Below the pieces are notes generated by a model. That model did not search any database, was not told the DNA's origin, and was given only the letters and a program-made list of their open reading frames with translations. DNA of 56,381 nucleotides, taken from the NCBI GenBank assembly GCA_944351415.1, contig CALVPQ010000008.1:1-56381 (forward strand), given 5' to 3'. Positions within the stretch are counted from its first letter, which is position 1; the number at the start of each line of letters is the position of its first letter. Source of the DNA: an uncultured Clostridia bacterium (GTDB lineage: Bacteria > Bacillota > Clostridia > Christensenellales > UBA1242). The position numbers were made by a program, and so were the translations under genes. This document shows positions 26,360 through 34,567 of this stretch, in pieces.

Positions 26360-26966
26360 TTTGAACTTTCTCCCATACAGTTGAAATCAAACCATAATCA
26401 TAGCCCTTTCCTGCAAAATGATTATAAAATTTTTGTTTACTTTTTAAATCAAATTCCTTATTTTTCATATATTTGAATGCTAAGTTTGTTAAATTATCAA
26501 ATTCCTGTTCATCACCAATAAGTTCATTAAGCTTTATATCAATAATATTTTCATCTATGCCTTTTGAAAGTAAATCATATTTTAGTTTTCGTTTGCTCTT
26601 TGAAAATAAATAAGAATTTATATAATTTTCACAAAAGGCATCATCATCAATATAACCATATTCTTTAAGCTTTTCACAAGCCTTTTCAATACAACTTTTT
26701 GGATAGCCCTTTTCTCGAAGATAATCCTTTAACATTTTTTCACTTTTCATGCTTTTCCCAAGAAGCGAAAGCCCCCTATTAAAACAAGCATAATCGCCAT
26801 TTTCTATTTTTAGTTTTTCATAGAAGTCATCATTATAAGTTTGCCCTGTTTTTAAAGAATATCTCGCAAGAATTTCTGCTTCATAAACACCATAAAATTC
26901 ATCATCAAGGTAAAGATTGTATCTAAGCCCCTTACCTATTTTTTTAATTTCTGTGATTGTTCTCAT
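26346..26966 (-). CDS. recX: Regulatory protein RecX
   Basis: RecX binds and modulates RecA filaments. The 206-residue protein from 26966 consists of three-helix repeats: AEILARYSLKTGQ, KSEKMLKDYLREKGY, EYGYIDDDAFCENYI, and FSKSKRKLKYDLLSKGI, which match the RecX pattern. ATG 26966 is chosen because it sits exactly 6 nt after TATAAT with no ribosome binding site, giving a predicted leaderless mRNA; an upstream frame of five codons would start inside the promoter. It is first in a recX-acpS unit. recA is not in the window. Confidence 0.88.
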   Translation of the reverse strand: MRTITEIKKIGKGLRYNLYLDDEFYGVYEAEILARYSLKTGQTYNDDFYEKLKIENGDYACFNRGLSLLGKSMKSEKMLKDYLREKGYPKSCIEKACEKLKEYGYIDDDAFCENYINSYLFSKSKRKLKYDLLSKGIDENIIDIKLNELIGDEQEFDNLTNLAFKYMKNKEFDLKSKQKFYNHFAGKGYDYGLISTVWEKVQNGRD

Positions 26967-26972
26967 ACAAAT

Positions 26973-26978
26973 ATTATA
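26973..26978 (-). promoter_or_regulatory. -10 box of leaderless recX transcript
   Basis: TATAAT on the minus strand, 6 nt (ATTTGT) before the ATG at 26966. The -35 region is A/T-rich with no clear consensus. Confidence 0.55.
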
Positions 26979-27065
26979 CAAAAAAACATAAAAATTTTAA
27001 AATTTTTTATTATATTTATTTATTTTTTAAAAATAAATTTGATGAAATTTAGAATCTTTTAATAA

Positions 27066-27419
27066 TTATTTAAAAAGCTCTGACGTGACTTTAGCATACA
27101 TACGAACAAGTCCGCCGGCTCCAAGTTTAATTCCGCCAAAATAGCGAACAACAAACACACAAACATCTTTGACATCTTTTTTTTGCAAAACTGATAAAAT
27201 TGGTCGCCCTGCCGTGCCACTTGGTTCACCATCATCAACGGCTTTTTCGTAAAATGGCGATTTAAGTCTGCAAGCCCAACATATATGAGTTGCTTTTTTA
27301 TGTTCGCTCTTTAAAAAAGCCAGTGCATTTTTTATTTCGTCTTCACTGCAACATGAAAGCAAATACCCATAAAATTTTGATTTTTTCTCAATTATTTCTA
27401 TTGTCTTTACAAAATTCAT
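27066..27419 (-). CDS. Short YigZ/IMPACT-family protein (N-terminal domain only)
   Basis: A 117-residue member of the UPF0029/IMPACT family. Conserved family segments are KKSKFYGYL, HICWACRL, DDGEPSGTAGRPIL and VRYFGGIKLGAGGLVRMY. Bacterial YigZ proteins are normally about 200 residues with a second ferredoxin-like domain; this one stops after the N-terminal domain, seven residues beyond the GGLVRAY-type motif. The natural ATG is 27419; a TTG six codons upstream is an alternative. No strong ribosome binding site is visible. It is either a natural single-domain form or a truncated gene. Function in bacteria is not settled. Confidence 0.78.
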   Translation of the reverse strand: MNFVKTIEIIEKKSKFYGYLLSCCSEDEIKNALAFLKSEHKKATHICWACRLKSPFYEKAVDDGEPSGTAGRPILSVLQKKDVKDVCVFVVRYFGGIKLGAGGLVRMYAKVTSELFK

Positions 27420-27558
27420 TTTAACCCTAAAGCCCAAATAAATAATTTATGTTTACTTTTAAACGCTATTACAAAGTTTTGAAATATTGATATGGGCTTT
27501 ACTCTCCCTCTTTTTAAACAACTTATTATCTATGACATATTTATTGTTTATACCTTAT

Positions 27559-29343
27559 TTATTTTAAAACAACCTTAATAAAACTCTTTTTACCTTTTTT
27601 AAGTAGAATTGAGCCATTTTCAAAATCACTTTCAAATATTTTTAATGAAAAATCGCTTATTTTTTCGCCTTTTACAGATATTGCTCCGCCCTGAATAAGA
27701 CGTCTTGCTTCGCTCTTAGATGGAGCTAGTTTTGTTTCAAATAAAAGGTCACAAATAGGTTTGCCGTCTTTAACTTCATCTTTTGAAATATCAAAAGTTG
27801 GAGCATCGTCGCCACCTTGTGTAAATAAGTTTTCACTCATTTCCCTTGCCTTAATAGCATCTTCTTCTCCACGAACAAATCTTGTTATTTCAAAACATAA
27901 AAGTTTTTTAGCTTTAACTATATCTTCTTTAATAAGTGCTTTAACCTTTTCCATTGGCTCGTCAGTAAAAAGTGCAAACATCATTTCAACACAAGCATCT
28001 GGAGTTTGATAAATTCCTTGATAGAAATCATAAGCAGAAATTTTATCTTTATCTATCCATATTGCACCTTTTTCGGTTTTCCCCATCTTTTTCCCTTCTG
28101 GGGTTAATAAAAGCGGATTTGTTGCGCCTAGCATATTTCTTTCTTTACCATCAGTAAAACTGAGTTTACGAGCAAGTTTTACCCCTGCTGCAATATTGCC
28201 CCACTGGTCTGCTCCGCCCCATTCAAGCGAACAACCATACTTCTCATTTAAGTGAACAAAATCGTAAGCCTGCATTGGCATATATCCCATTTCAAAGAAG
28301 GTGAGCCCACCTTCCTTTAATCGGTTATCATAGATTTCACTAGAAAGCATCTCATTGACATTAAAATACTGCCCTATATCTCGCATAAAGTCAATATAAG
28401 TTAGATTTTTAAACCAATCATAATTATTAACAATTTCAGCTTTATTTTCTCCTTCAAAATCAAGAAAAACTTTCAGGGAGTCTTTTATTTTATCAATATT
28501 TTCTTGAATTTGCTCTTTTGACATAAGTTTTCTCATCGTGCTTTTCCCTGATGGGTCGCCTATGCAAGCTGTTGCTCCTCCCATCAATAAATATACTTTA
28601 TGACCTGCTTTTTGAAAACGTCTCATAATAACATAAGGCACACAGTGACCTATATGAAGGCTATCTGCTGTTGGGTCTGTTCCTTCATATAATGCAATTG
28701 GTTTTCCACTCTCTAACATTTTTTTTAAGCCATCTTCATCTGTGCATTGATATAAAAGCCCTCTTTCTTTTAATTCTTTATATAAATTTGTGTCTACTTT
28801 CATAATTTTCTCCTTTTCCAAATCAAAATCATATCTATTAAAATCTTCTCCATTAAATTGAATTTTATCTCTCAGCCTTCCGCCATTTTTTTGAATACAT
28901 TTTGCACTTGCTAGATTATTGCTTTTGCAAGTTAATAACACGTTCTTTATGCCAAGTTTATTGCATTCTTTTAGTGCAAGCCTTAAACCCATAGTTGCAT
29001 AGCCTTTTCCTCTTTCACTGGGACGTATCCCATAGCCAATATGCCCTCCGACAGTTGCAAGGAAGTCGGTTGATATGCTGTGTCTGATGGAAATATGCCC
29101 TACAATCTTATTATCTTCTTCACGTTTTAAAAAGTATACCGTTGAAGGCACTCTTCCCTTTTCTAGGTTATTCCCTTTTCTCTCATCTTGTTTTGTTTTA
29201 AGCCACACTTCATAATCATCGCCTATCTTAAAGTCTAAAGGTTTTGATTCTGGATTTGTTAGGTAAAATTCCTTGATATACTCAAGCCACTCAACCTTGT
29301 CTTTTAAAGACGGAAAAACTAAATTTAGCTTAAGTTCCTTCAT
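27559..29343 (-). CDS. tyrS: GNAT acetyltransferase fused to tyrosyl-tRNA synthetase
   Basis: One uninterrupted 594-codon frame. Residues 1-180 are a GNAT N-acetyltransferase (VGHISIRHS; acetyl-CoA loop GYGIRPSERGKGYATMG; NLASAKCIQKNGG). Residues 181-594 are a complete TyrRS: HIGH at 230-233, tyrosine/ATP-site segments TDPTADSL and GGADQWGNI, a KMSKS variant KMGKT at 419-423, and a C-terminal S4 domain. An AAAGGAG lies in the junction 7 nt before Met181 (ATG 28803), so free 414-residue TyrRS could also be made. It attaches tyrosine to tRNA-Tyr. It follows the AlkP-like gene by 21 nt under the T-box. The fusion is unusual and could be an in-frame loss of the GNAT stop. Confidence 0.88.
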   Translation of the reverse strand: MKELKLNLVFPSLKDKVEWLEYIKEFYLTNPESKPLDFKIGDDYEVWLKTKQDERKGNNLEKGRVPSTVYFLKREEDNKIVGHISIRHSISTDFLATVGGHIGYGIRPSERGKGYATMGLRLALKECNKLGIKNVLLTCKSNNLASAKCIQKNGGRLRDKIQFNGEDFNRYDFDLEKEKIMKVDTNLYKELKERGLLYQCTDEDGLKKMLESGKPIALYEGTDPTADSLHIGHCVPYVIMRRFQKAGHKVYLLMGGATACIGDPSGKSTMRKLMSKEQIQENIDKIKDSLKVFLDFEGENKAEIVNNYDWFKNLTYIDFMRDIGQYFNVNEMLSSEIYDNRLKEGGLTFFEMGYMPMQAYDFVHLNEKYGCSLEWGGADQWGNIAAGVKLARKLSFTDGKERNMLGATNPLLLTPEGKKMGKTEKGAIWIDKDKISAYDFYQGIYQTPDACVEMMFALFTDEPMEKVKALIKEDIVKAKKLLCFEITRFVRGEEDAIKAREMSENLFTQGGDDAPTFDISKDEVKDGKPICDLLFETKLAPSKSEARRLIQGGAISVKGEKISDFSLKIFESDFENGSILLKKGKKSFIKVVLK

Positions 29344-29364
29344 TATTTTGCTCCTTTTTTAGGT

Positions 29365-30483
29365 TTATTTTTTATTTCCAATTATAATAAGTGGCAAGAA
29401 CATTTCACGATTAGTTAAACCTGTATGATGCCCTTTATATCTTTCATTATTCTTATCAACCAATACTATTTTGTTATAATTTTTCACCACACCAATATAA
29501 TCACCTAGATAACTTAGTTTTTCTGTTTTAAGCCCAAAATAATTCTTATTTATAAGTGTAGAGGTCTTATAAAGCTTTATATCCTTTCTATATTTTTTCA
29601 TTTCAATTAAAAAATTCTGCTCTTGGTCTTCTTTTACTTGAAAAGCTATGGCACGTGGCTCCAGATATAGTGGCACTTTAAGTGTGTTTAAAAGAGCTTT
29701 ATCTTTATACATCTCAATATACCCATCTATATCCGTTTGCCCATGGTCCGGAGTTATAATAACAAGTGTATTATCATTATTTTTTACAAAATTTTCTATT
29801 TTTTCATTCAAATAATTGATGATTTCTTTTGCTTTACTGCTATTTACTCCATGTTTATGCATTGTGTTGTCTGGCTCTTCATTATAACAATAGATAAATT
29901 GTTTGCCATCTTTTTTGCATATCTCATCGAGTTGTTGAAACATTTGATTATTTGATTTATAGTGATAATTATCACCTTTTTTTAATGTGATATATGGTGG
30001 CGAAACAATATTTATATTATAATCTGTATTAGTTTTATCAGTATAAGGAAATATCTCTATGATATTTTCAATCTTTGTCATATCAACTGATTCGCCACTA
30101 TATTCATCTTTACCTGTGAAAACAGCTACAACACGTTCAAGCTCTTTAAAATACAAACTCCAACCAAACATAACATTTCTTGAAGGATAATTTGCACAGC
30201 GAAGCACTGTTGTGGCATTTGTTGTTGTTGACGGAAAAACAGAAGTTATTTTTTTCTTTATATTTTTATACAAAAATTGTTTTTTTGTTAAATTTGATTT
30301 TAATGGAAATAATCCAAATCCGTCAAGATTTATAAAAACGACATTTTTATATTGTTTTGACAGGTATCTTTTCAAGATTTTTACTCTTTTAACAGTTTCT
30401 AAATCTCTGCACCCTAAAAATTCAGCAATCGTTGTGCTGACATTCAATATTGAGTTATTAAAGTTTGGTTTTATAAATCTCAT
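29365..30483 (-). CDS. Alkaline-phosphatase-superfamily phosphodiesterase/pyrophosphatase-like enzyme
   Basis: A 372-residue protein of the type I phosphodiesterase/nucleotide pyrophosphatase branch of the alkaline phosphatase superfamily. Metal and nucleophile motifs are INLDGFG near residues 51-57, SVFPSTTTNATT near 81-92 (nucleophile Thr), TPDHGQTD near 246-253, and GHHTGLTN near 352-359. No signal peptide is visible, so it is probably cytoplasmic. It is the first gene behind a tyrosine-type T-box and precedes the GNAT-TyrRS fusion by 21 nt, so it should rise when tRNA-Tyr is uncharged. The link to tyrosine is unexplained. AAGGAG precedes the ATG. Confidence 0.85.
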   Translation of the reverse strand: MRFIKPNFNNSILNVSTTIAEFLGCRDLETVKRVKILKRYLSKQYKNVVFINLDGFGLFPLKSNLTKKQFLYKNIKKKITSVFPSTTTNATTVLRCANYPSRNVMFGWSLYFKELERVVAVFTGKDEYSGESVDMTKIENIIEIFPYTDKTNTDYNINIVSPPYITLKKGDNYHYKSNNQMFQQLDEICKKDGKQFIYCYNEEPDNTMHKHGVNSSKAKEIINYLNEKIENFVKNNDNTLVIITPDHGQTDIDGYIEMYKDKALLNTLKVPLYLEPRAIAFQVKEDQEQNFLIEMKKYRKDIKLYKTSTLINKNYFGLKTEKLSYLGDYIGVVKNYNKIVLVDKNNERYKGHHTGLTNREMFLPLIIIGNKK

Positions 30484-30494
30484 TTTTTCTCCTT

Positions 30495-30984
30495 AAAAAA
30501 AATACGCCGTCCTTATTTTTAGGACGAGCGTGCCGTGGTACCACCTAAATTCATGCGGGGACAACCAAAAACATTACGCTGACACGTCATTACAAGTAAT
30601 GACTAACAGCTAGTTTTCAATTTTCCCCACATGCCCCTTTCCCTCTCTTGAAAAATTCCGCTGGACATTTTTCGGCGAGGTTTGGGCGCTTGGAAATTTA
30701 AGAGCGGCTTAGCCTTTCACTTTAAATTTCCATTAGCGATTTTTTTATTCTTCTTTTTTCTGCGGGGACAACCAAAAACATAAACACATATTGTTGTTGT
30801 CTTTGCACCTTATTTTCTCGTTCGTGAGAATAACGCAAAACTTGAAATAAATGTAATTCATTTTATAACATCATTCAGGCTTGCACCAACACCGCCTTAT
30901 CTCTTTATGAAAATTTATAAAACTACTAAGGTTACTCCACCATTTTGTTTCTATTTAAAAAATTATTGTGAAACACAAATAATT
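30495..30984 (-). promoter_or_regulatory. T-box riboswitch (tyrosine type) of tyrS operon
   Basis: The T-box sequence AGGTGGTACCACGG is at 30546-30533 on the minus strand. Its UGGU suits tRNA-Tyr with discriminator A. The alternative terminator (CGTCCT/AGGACG, 30508-30526) has a T-run at 30502-30495. The Stem I distal loop is GTTGGTGCAAGCC near 30890-30878, and a candidate specifier is TAC (Tyr) at 30855-30853 in GAATTACA. The leader is about 490 nt, longer than usual: a 21-bp direct repeat (30554-30574 and 30761-30781) brackets about 207 nt of extra sequence between Stem I and the antiterminator. Uncharged tRNA-Tyr would stabilise the antiterminator and switch on the operon. Confidence 0.88.
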
Positions 30985-30990
30985 TACTAT

Positions 30991-31019
30991 ATTATAAAAG
31001 TTGAAATAATAAATGTCAA
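30991..31019 (-). promoter_or_regulatory. Consensus promoter of T-box/tyrS operon
   Basis: The minus strand reads TTGACA, a 17-nt spacer, then TATAAT, a perfect sigma-A promoter. Just downstream (about 30960-30984) is an imperfect inverted repeat with TTGTG and CACAA half-sites, either a 5' hairpin of the RNA or an operator. Confidence 0.85.
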
Positions 31020-31142
31020 CATATATAAACTTTTTTTTTAAAAAACTACTTAAACTTATTAAATTAAACAAAATTTTATGCTAGTGAAAAAATATCACAG
31101 TCTGAATTACCATCAGCCTCACTTAACTGCGACTTGTTGCAC

Positions 31143-31171
31143 TTGACGGAAGTTTTAGATAATATTATATT
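31143..31171 (+). promoter_or_regulatory. Promoter of Fe-S scaffold-like/GGGtGRT operon
   Basis: TTGACG, a 17-nt spacer, TATATT, about 75 nt upstream of ATG 31247. Apart from this and the T-box promoter, the gap 31020-31246 shows no gene. Confidence 0.6.
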
Positions 31172-31246
31172 TTCTTATTTATTTTAGTATTTTATTTTGA
31201 AATTTAAGAGCATTTTCTTATAATTAATAACGGAGGAAATAAATTT

Positions 31247-31915
31247 ATGAGTTGTCCTATAAATATGAAAGGATTTGGACCTTCCCCTATTCCAGAAGAG
31301 GCGAATTGGGTTCAATTAAAAGACATAAAACAAATTTCTGGATTTTCGCATGGTTGCGGTAAATGTGCACCACAACAAGGAACTTGCAAACTTACTCTTA
31401 ATGTTAAAGATGGCATTATTAAAGAGGCTCTTGTTGAAACAATTGGTTGCAGTGGTATGACACATTCAGCAGCGATGGCAGCTGAAATTTTACCAGGTAA
31501 AACACTTCTTGAAGCACTTAATACCGACCTTGTTTGTGATGCAATTAATGATGCTATGAAAAACATCTTCTTACAACTTGTTTACGGAAGAAGCCAATCT
31601 GCTTTTTCTGAAAATGGTCTTGCTGTTGGTTCGGCTCTTGAAGACCTTGGAAAAACCTTGTCTTCAAATGTTGGAACTATATATTCTCAAGATGGTAAAG
31701 GCACTCGTTATCTTAACCTTGCTGAAGGATATATTACTAAAGAAGGACTTGATGAAAATGGTGAAATTATCGGCTATGAATATGTTTCTGTTGGTAGTCT
31801 TATGAAATCTCTTCGCGAGGGAGTTGATGCAAACGAAGCTATCAAAAAAGCAACAAAAACTTATGGCAGATTTAATGAAGCGGTCAGTGTGATTGACCCA
31901 AGGAGGGAAGCTTAA
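31247..31915 (+). CDS. NifU/IscU-like scaffold protein partnered with GGGtGRT protein
   Basis: A 222-residue protein with a NifU-N/IscU-like core. Cysteines at about 37, 40, 47 (HGCGKCAPQQGTC), 68 (IGCSGMTHSA) and 96 are candidate Fe-S or metal ligands. The first residues MSCP... and the long C-terminal half with GYEYVSVGSLMKSLREG go beyond a classical IscU. From recall, proteins of this kind are annotated as iron-sulfur cluster assembly scaffold-like and sit next to a GGGtGRT protein, as here. The stop and the next start overlap (TAATG), so the two are translationally coupled. GGAGG precedes the ATG. The true role is unknown. Confidence 0.75.
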   Translation: MSCPINMKGFGPSPIPEEANWVQLKDIKQISGFSHGCGKCAPQQGTCKLTLNVKDGIIKEALVETIGCSGMTHSAAMAAEILPGKTLLEALNTDLVCDAINDAMKNIFLQLVYGRSQSAFSENGLAVGSALEDLGKTLSSNVGTIYSQDGKGTRYLNLAEGYITKEGLDENGEIIGYEYVSVGSLMKSLREGVDANEAIKKATKTYGRFNEAVSVIDPRREA

Positions 31916-32907
31916 TGGACTTAACAACAAAACAAACAACCATTGAAGAGACTTTGAAAAAATATGAAATAAAAAGTCTTGATGAGGCAAGGCAAATTTG
32001 CTTAGATGCCGGAATTAATGTGGAAGAAATCGTTAAAGGTGTGCAACCTATCTGTTTTGATAATGCTGTGAAAGCTTATGAACTTGGTGTGGCTATCGCA
32101 CTTAAATCTGGAGTTGATAAGGCAAGCGATGCTGCTCTTAAAATTGGCGAGGGATTACAAGCTTATTGTGTTAAAGGTTCTGTTGCCGATGAACGTAAAA
32201 TTGGTCTTGGACATGGCAGACTTGGAAGTATGCTTTTAAAAGAAGAAACAAAGAGTTTCTGTTTCCTTGCTGGTCATGAAAGTTTTGCTGCTGCCGAGGG
32301 TGCTATCGGTATTGTGACTTCTGCAAATAAAGTTAGAAAAACCCCTCTTAATGTTATCCTTAATGGTCTTGGCAAAGATGCTGCTTATATCATTTCAAGA
32401 ATTAATGGGTTCACTTTCGTGAATACTTCTTTTGACCATAAAACTGGCGAACTTAAAATTGTTGGTGAAAAGGCTTTCTCAAACGGCGAAAGAGCTAAAG
32501 TTAAAGTTTATGGTGCTTACGACGTTCCAGAAGGTGTGGCAATAATGCAACATGAAAAAGTTGATGTTTCAATTACAGGTAATTCAACTAATCCTATGCG
32601 TTTCCAACACCCTGTTGCTGGAATTTATAAAAAATGGTGCTATGAAAATGGACATAATTATTTCTCAGTTGCCTCTGGTGGCGGAACTGGAAGAACCTTA
32701 CACCCTGACAACATGAGATGTGGCCCTGCTAGCTATGGACTCACTGATACTATGGGAAGAATGCATTGTGATGCTCAATTCGCTGGCTCTTCATCAGTTC
32801 CTGCCCACGTTGAAATGATGGGATTTATAGGAATGGGCAACAACCCTATTGTTGGTGCAACAGTTGCACTTTCTGTTGCAGTTGAAACAAGTAAAACAAA
32901 TAAATAA
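31915..32907 (+). CDS. GGGtGRT protein (uncharacterised family)
   Basis: A 330-residue protein carrying the signature SGGGTGRTLHPDN at about residues 254-266, the hallmark of the GGGtGRT family. Other notable segments are GLGHGRLGSML (98-108), GHESFAAAEGAIGIV, and NPMRFQHPVAGIYKKW; conserved Cys residues occur at about 31, 47, 85, 116 and 242. There is no membrane segment or signal peptide. It is coupled to the upstream scaffold-like gene by a 1-nt overlap and both are ended by the terminator at 32924. The biochemical role is unknown; a paired function around a metallocluster or a nucleotide-type ligand is an inference. Confidence 0.8.
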   Translation: MDLTTKQTTIEETLKKYEIKSLDEARQICLDAGINVEEIVKGVQPICFDNAVKAYELGVAIALKSGVDKASDAALKIGEGLQAYCVKGSVADERKIGLGHGRLGSMLLKEETKSFCFLAGHESFAAAEGAIGIVTSANKVRKTPLNVILNGLGKDAAYIISRINGFTFVNTSFDHKTGELKIVGEKAFSNGERAKVKVYGAYDVPEGVAIMQHEKVDVSITGNSTNPMRFQHPVAGIYKKWCYENGHNYFSVASGGGTGRTLHPDNMRCGPASYGLTDTMGRMHCDAQFAGSSSVPAHVEMMGFIGMGNNPIVGATVALSVAVETSKTNK

Positions 32908-32923
32908 AAAATAATTTACAAAA

Positions 32924-32959
32924 GACAAACTATTATAGTATTTATAGTTTGCCTTTTTT
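32924..32959 (+). terminator. Terminator after GGGtGRT gene
   Basis: Stem CAAACTA with TAGTTTG, extended by weaker pairs, and a T-run after GCC. Confidence 0.75.
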
Positions 32960-33081
32960 ATTATTGTATATCAAATTTATAAATTATAAAAAAAATTTTA
33001 TTTTTTAACCTTATAAAAGTTTTTGTTGAACATGCAAAAAAAATAAGTTTTTATAGATACAGTTTGCGTGAGATAAATTAC

Positions 33082-33166
33082 GGCAAGAAAAAGTGGCAAG
33101 TCTTTGCCACTACAAAACATTTATGTTTTGTCCGCTTTTAACAAGTTAAAAGCAGATTTTCTTGCC
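33082..33166 (+). repeat. Cloverleaf intergenic element E6
   Basis: The outer stem is GGCAAGAAAA (33082-33091) paired with 33157-33166. The arms are AGTGGCAA (33092-33111), ACAAAACAT with a 2-nt loop (33112-33131), and GCTTTTAAC with a 2-nt loop (33134-33153). All stems are perfect. It lies between the GGGtGRT gene and ung. The rest of the gap contains only the upstream terminator and the ung promoter. Orientation is tentative. Confidence 0.85.
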
Positions 33167-33256
33167 CTATGCTACAAAATATAAAATATTTCACTTAGTA
33201 GAAATATCAACAGCCTATTTTATAATAAAATATGATAATTATGTATTTTATTTCAT

Positions 33257-33285
33257 TTGACCAATGGCTTGTTTTTTTATATAAT
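33257..33285 (+). promoter_or_regulatory. Leaderless promoter of ung
   Basis: TTGACC, a 17-nt spacer, TATAAT, 6 nt (AAAATT), then ATG at 33292. This is the clearest example of the TATAAT-N6-ATG arrangement in the window; no ribosome binding site is present. Confidence 0.75.
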
Positions 33286-33291
33286 AAAATT

Positions 33292-33951
33292 ATGATACAA
33301 ATAAGAAAAAGTTGGTATGAACTATTAAAAGATGAGTTTAGCAAAGATTATTTTAAAAAACTACAGAATTTTTTAAAAGATGAATACTCAAAGCAAGAAA
33401 TATATCCAAGTGAAGAAAATATTTTTAATGCCCTTAATCATGTTCCACTTGAAAAAATTAAGGTTGTTATAATTGGTCAAGACCCTTATCATGAACCAGG
33501 TCAAGCCCAAGGGTTATCATTTTCAGTTCCAGAAAATATAGACATTCCCCCTTCACTTGTTAACATAATGAAGGAAATTGAAAGTGACTTAAATGTGAAA
33601 TGTTATAGAAATGGAAATTTAGAACGTTGGGCAAATCAAGGAGTGCTTCTGCTGAACACCGTTTTAACAGTTCGTCGTGGTCTTGCAAATTCTCATAAAG
33701 ATAAAGGTTGGGAAGTTCTGACTAGAAGAATTATTGAAATTGTTGGACAAAGAGAAAAGCCTGTTGTTTTTATGCTTTGGGGCTCTTATGCACAAAGTTT
33801 TGCTCCACTTATAGCAAACCAGCATCTTATTTTAAAAGCCCCTCACCCCAGTCCACTTTCTGCTTATCGTGGCTTTTTTGGTTGTAAGCATTTTTCAAAA
33901 TGTAATGAATTTTTAATAAAAAATGGACAATCTCCTATTGATTGGAGATAA
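33292..33951 (+). CDS. ung: Uracil-DNA glycosylase, family 1
   Basis: Ung removes uracil from DNA to start base-excision repair. The 219-residue protein from 33292 has the catalytic GQDPYHEPG at residues 62-70 (Asp64), the uracil-recognition region LLLNTVLTV, the MLWG segment, and the leucine/minor-groove loop APHPSPLSAYRGFFGCKHF. Length is typical. The frame is open for 20 further codons upstream, but they are not Ung-like and overlap the promoter; the chosen ATG lies 6 nt after TATAAT. Single-gene unit ended by the terminator at 33961. Confidence 0.96.
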   Translation: MIQIRKSWYELLKDEFSKDYFKKLQNFLKDEYSKQEIYPSEENIFNALNHVPLEKIKVVIIGQDPYHEPGQAQGLSFSVPENIDIPPSLVNIMKEIESDLNVKCYRNGNLERWANQGVLLLNTVLTVRRGLANSHKDKGWEVLTRRIIEIVGQREKPVVFMLWGSYAQSFAPLIANQHLILKAPHPSPLSAYRGFFGCKHFSKCNEFLIKNGQSPIDWR

Positions 33952-33960
33952 TTTAATTAA

Positions 33961-33995
33961 AAAAAACTCTATTTTTTGTAAAATAGAGTTTTTTT
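33961..33995. terminator. Bidirectional terminator after ung
   Basis: Perfect stem AAAACTCTATTTT with AAAATAGAGTTTT, flanked by A and T runs, between convergent ung and the gene at 34010. Confidence 0.85.
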
Positions 33996-34009
33996 GAATA
34001 TATATTTTT

Positions 34010-34396
34010 TTAGTTGTTTTGTGTTTTAGAAAATAAATCATCTGCATAGATTAGAACCTTAAACATATTATCAATTTGTTTCTTTAAATCCCCTTCTGGT
34101 TCAAGCTTTTTATAAAAAAGTTCTTTTTCAAAAGATACACCAAATTTATTTGCAAATTGTTTTACTTCTTCTATAACCTTCTTATTTTTTATTTCTTCAT
34201 GCCCAAGCCAGTTGTTTATTAGTTCAAATCTATCTGTTAAAATATATCCATCATCTTTTTTGACGATAAATAATGCTATAAGTTCATCTTTTAACTTAGA
34301 CGGAGTGCCATTGAGTATTGCAATTTCATTTTTGGTAAATAGATAATCTTTATAGCCTAGTTTATTTAATTTTTCTTTTAAAGATGTTATTTCCAT
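34010..34396 (-). CDS. Small protein, possibly DUF1828-like
   Basis: A 128-residue soluble protein. The central pattern (residues 37-60, IALFIVKKDDGYILTDRFELINNWL), then a helical region with a putative N-terminal-of-strand GVSFEKE and a final helix, resembles the DUF1828 style of small proteins in which a beta-hairpin 'D.I.LTD.G' precedes helices. It may be distantly related to the paralogues at 55810 and 56275. Function unknown. AAGGA lies upstream of the ATG. It is a lone gene between two terminators. Confidence 0.5.
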   Translation of the reverse strand: MEITSLKEKLNKLGYKDYLFTKNEIAILNGTPSKLKDELIALFIVKKDDGYILTDRFELINNWLGHEEIKNKKVIEEVKQFANKFGVSFEKELFYKKLEPEGDLKKQIDNMFKVLIYADDLFSKTQNN

Positions 34397-34487
34397 AGTA
34401 ATTATTCCTTTATATATTATTATTTTTGATATTATTCTTATAATATTTTATATTTTTTCATGTAAACAGTTGTTATACAAAAAATAA

Positions 34488-34514
34488 AAACGCAGACTTT
34501 TTATGTCTGCGTTT
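34488..34514 (-). terminator. Terminator after acidic coiled-coil gene
   Basis: Perfect stem AAACGCAGAC with GTCTGCGTTT; the T-rich side follows on the minus strand, downstream of the gene ending at 34568. Confidence 0.8.
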
Positions 34515-34567
34515 ATATATTTATAGTGAAAATTTATCTATAATTCTTTGGAATTATCTTATTTTAA

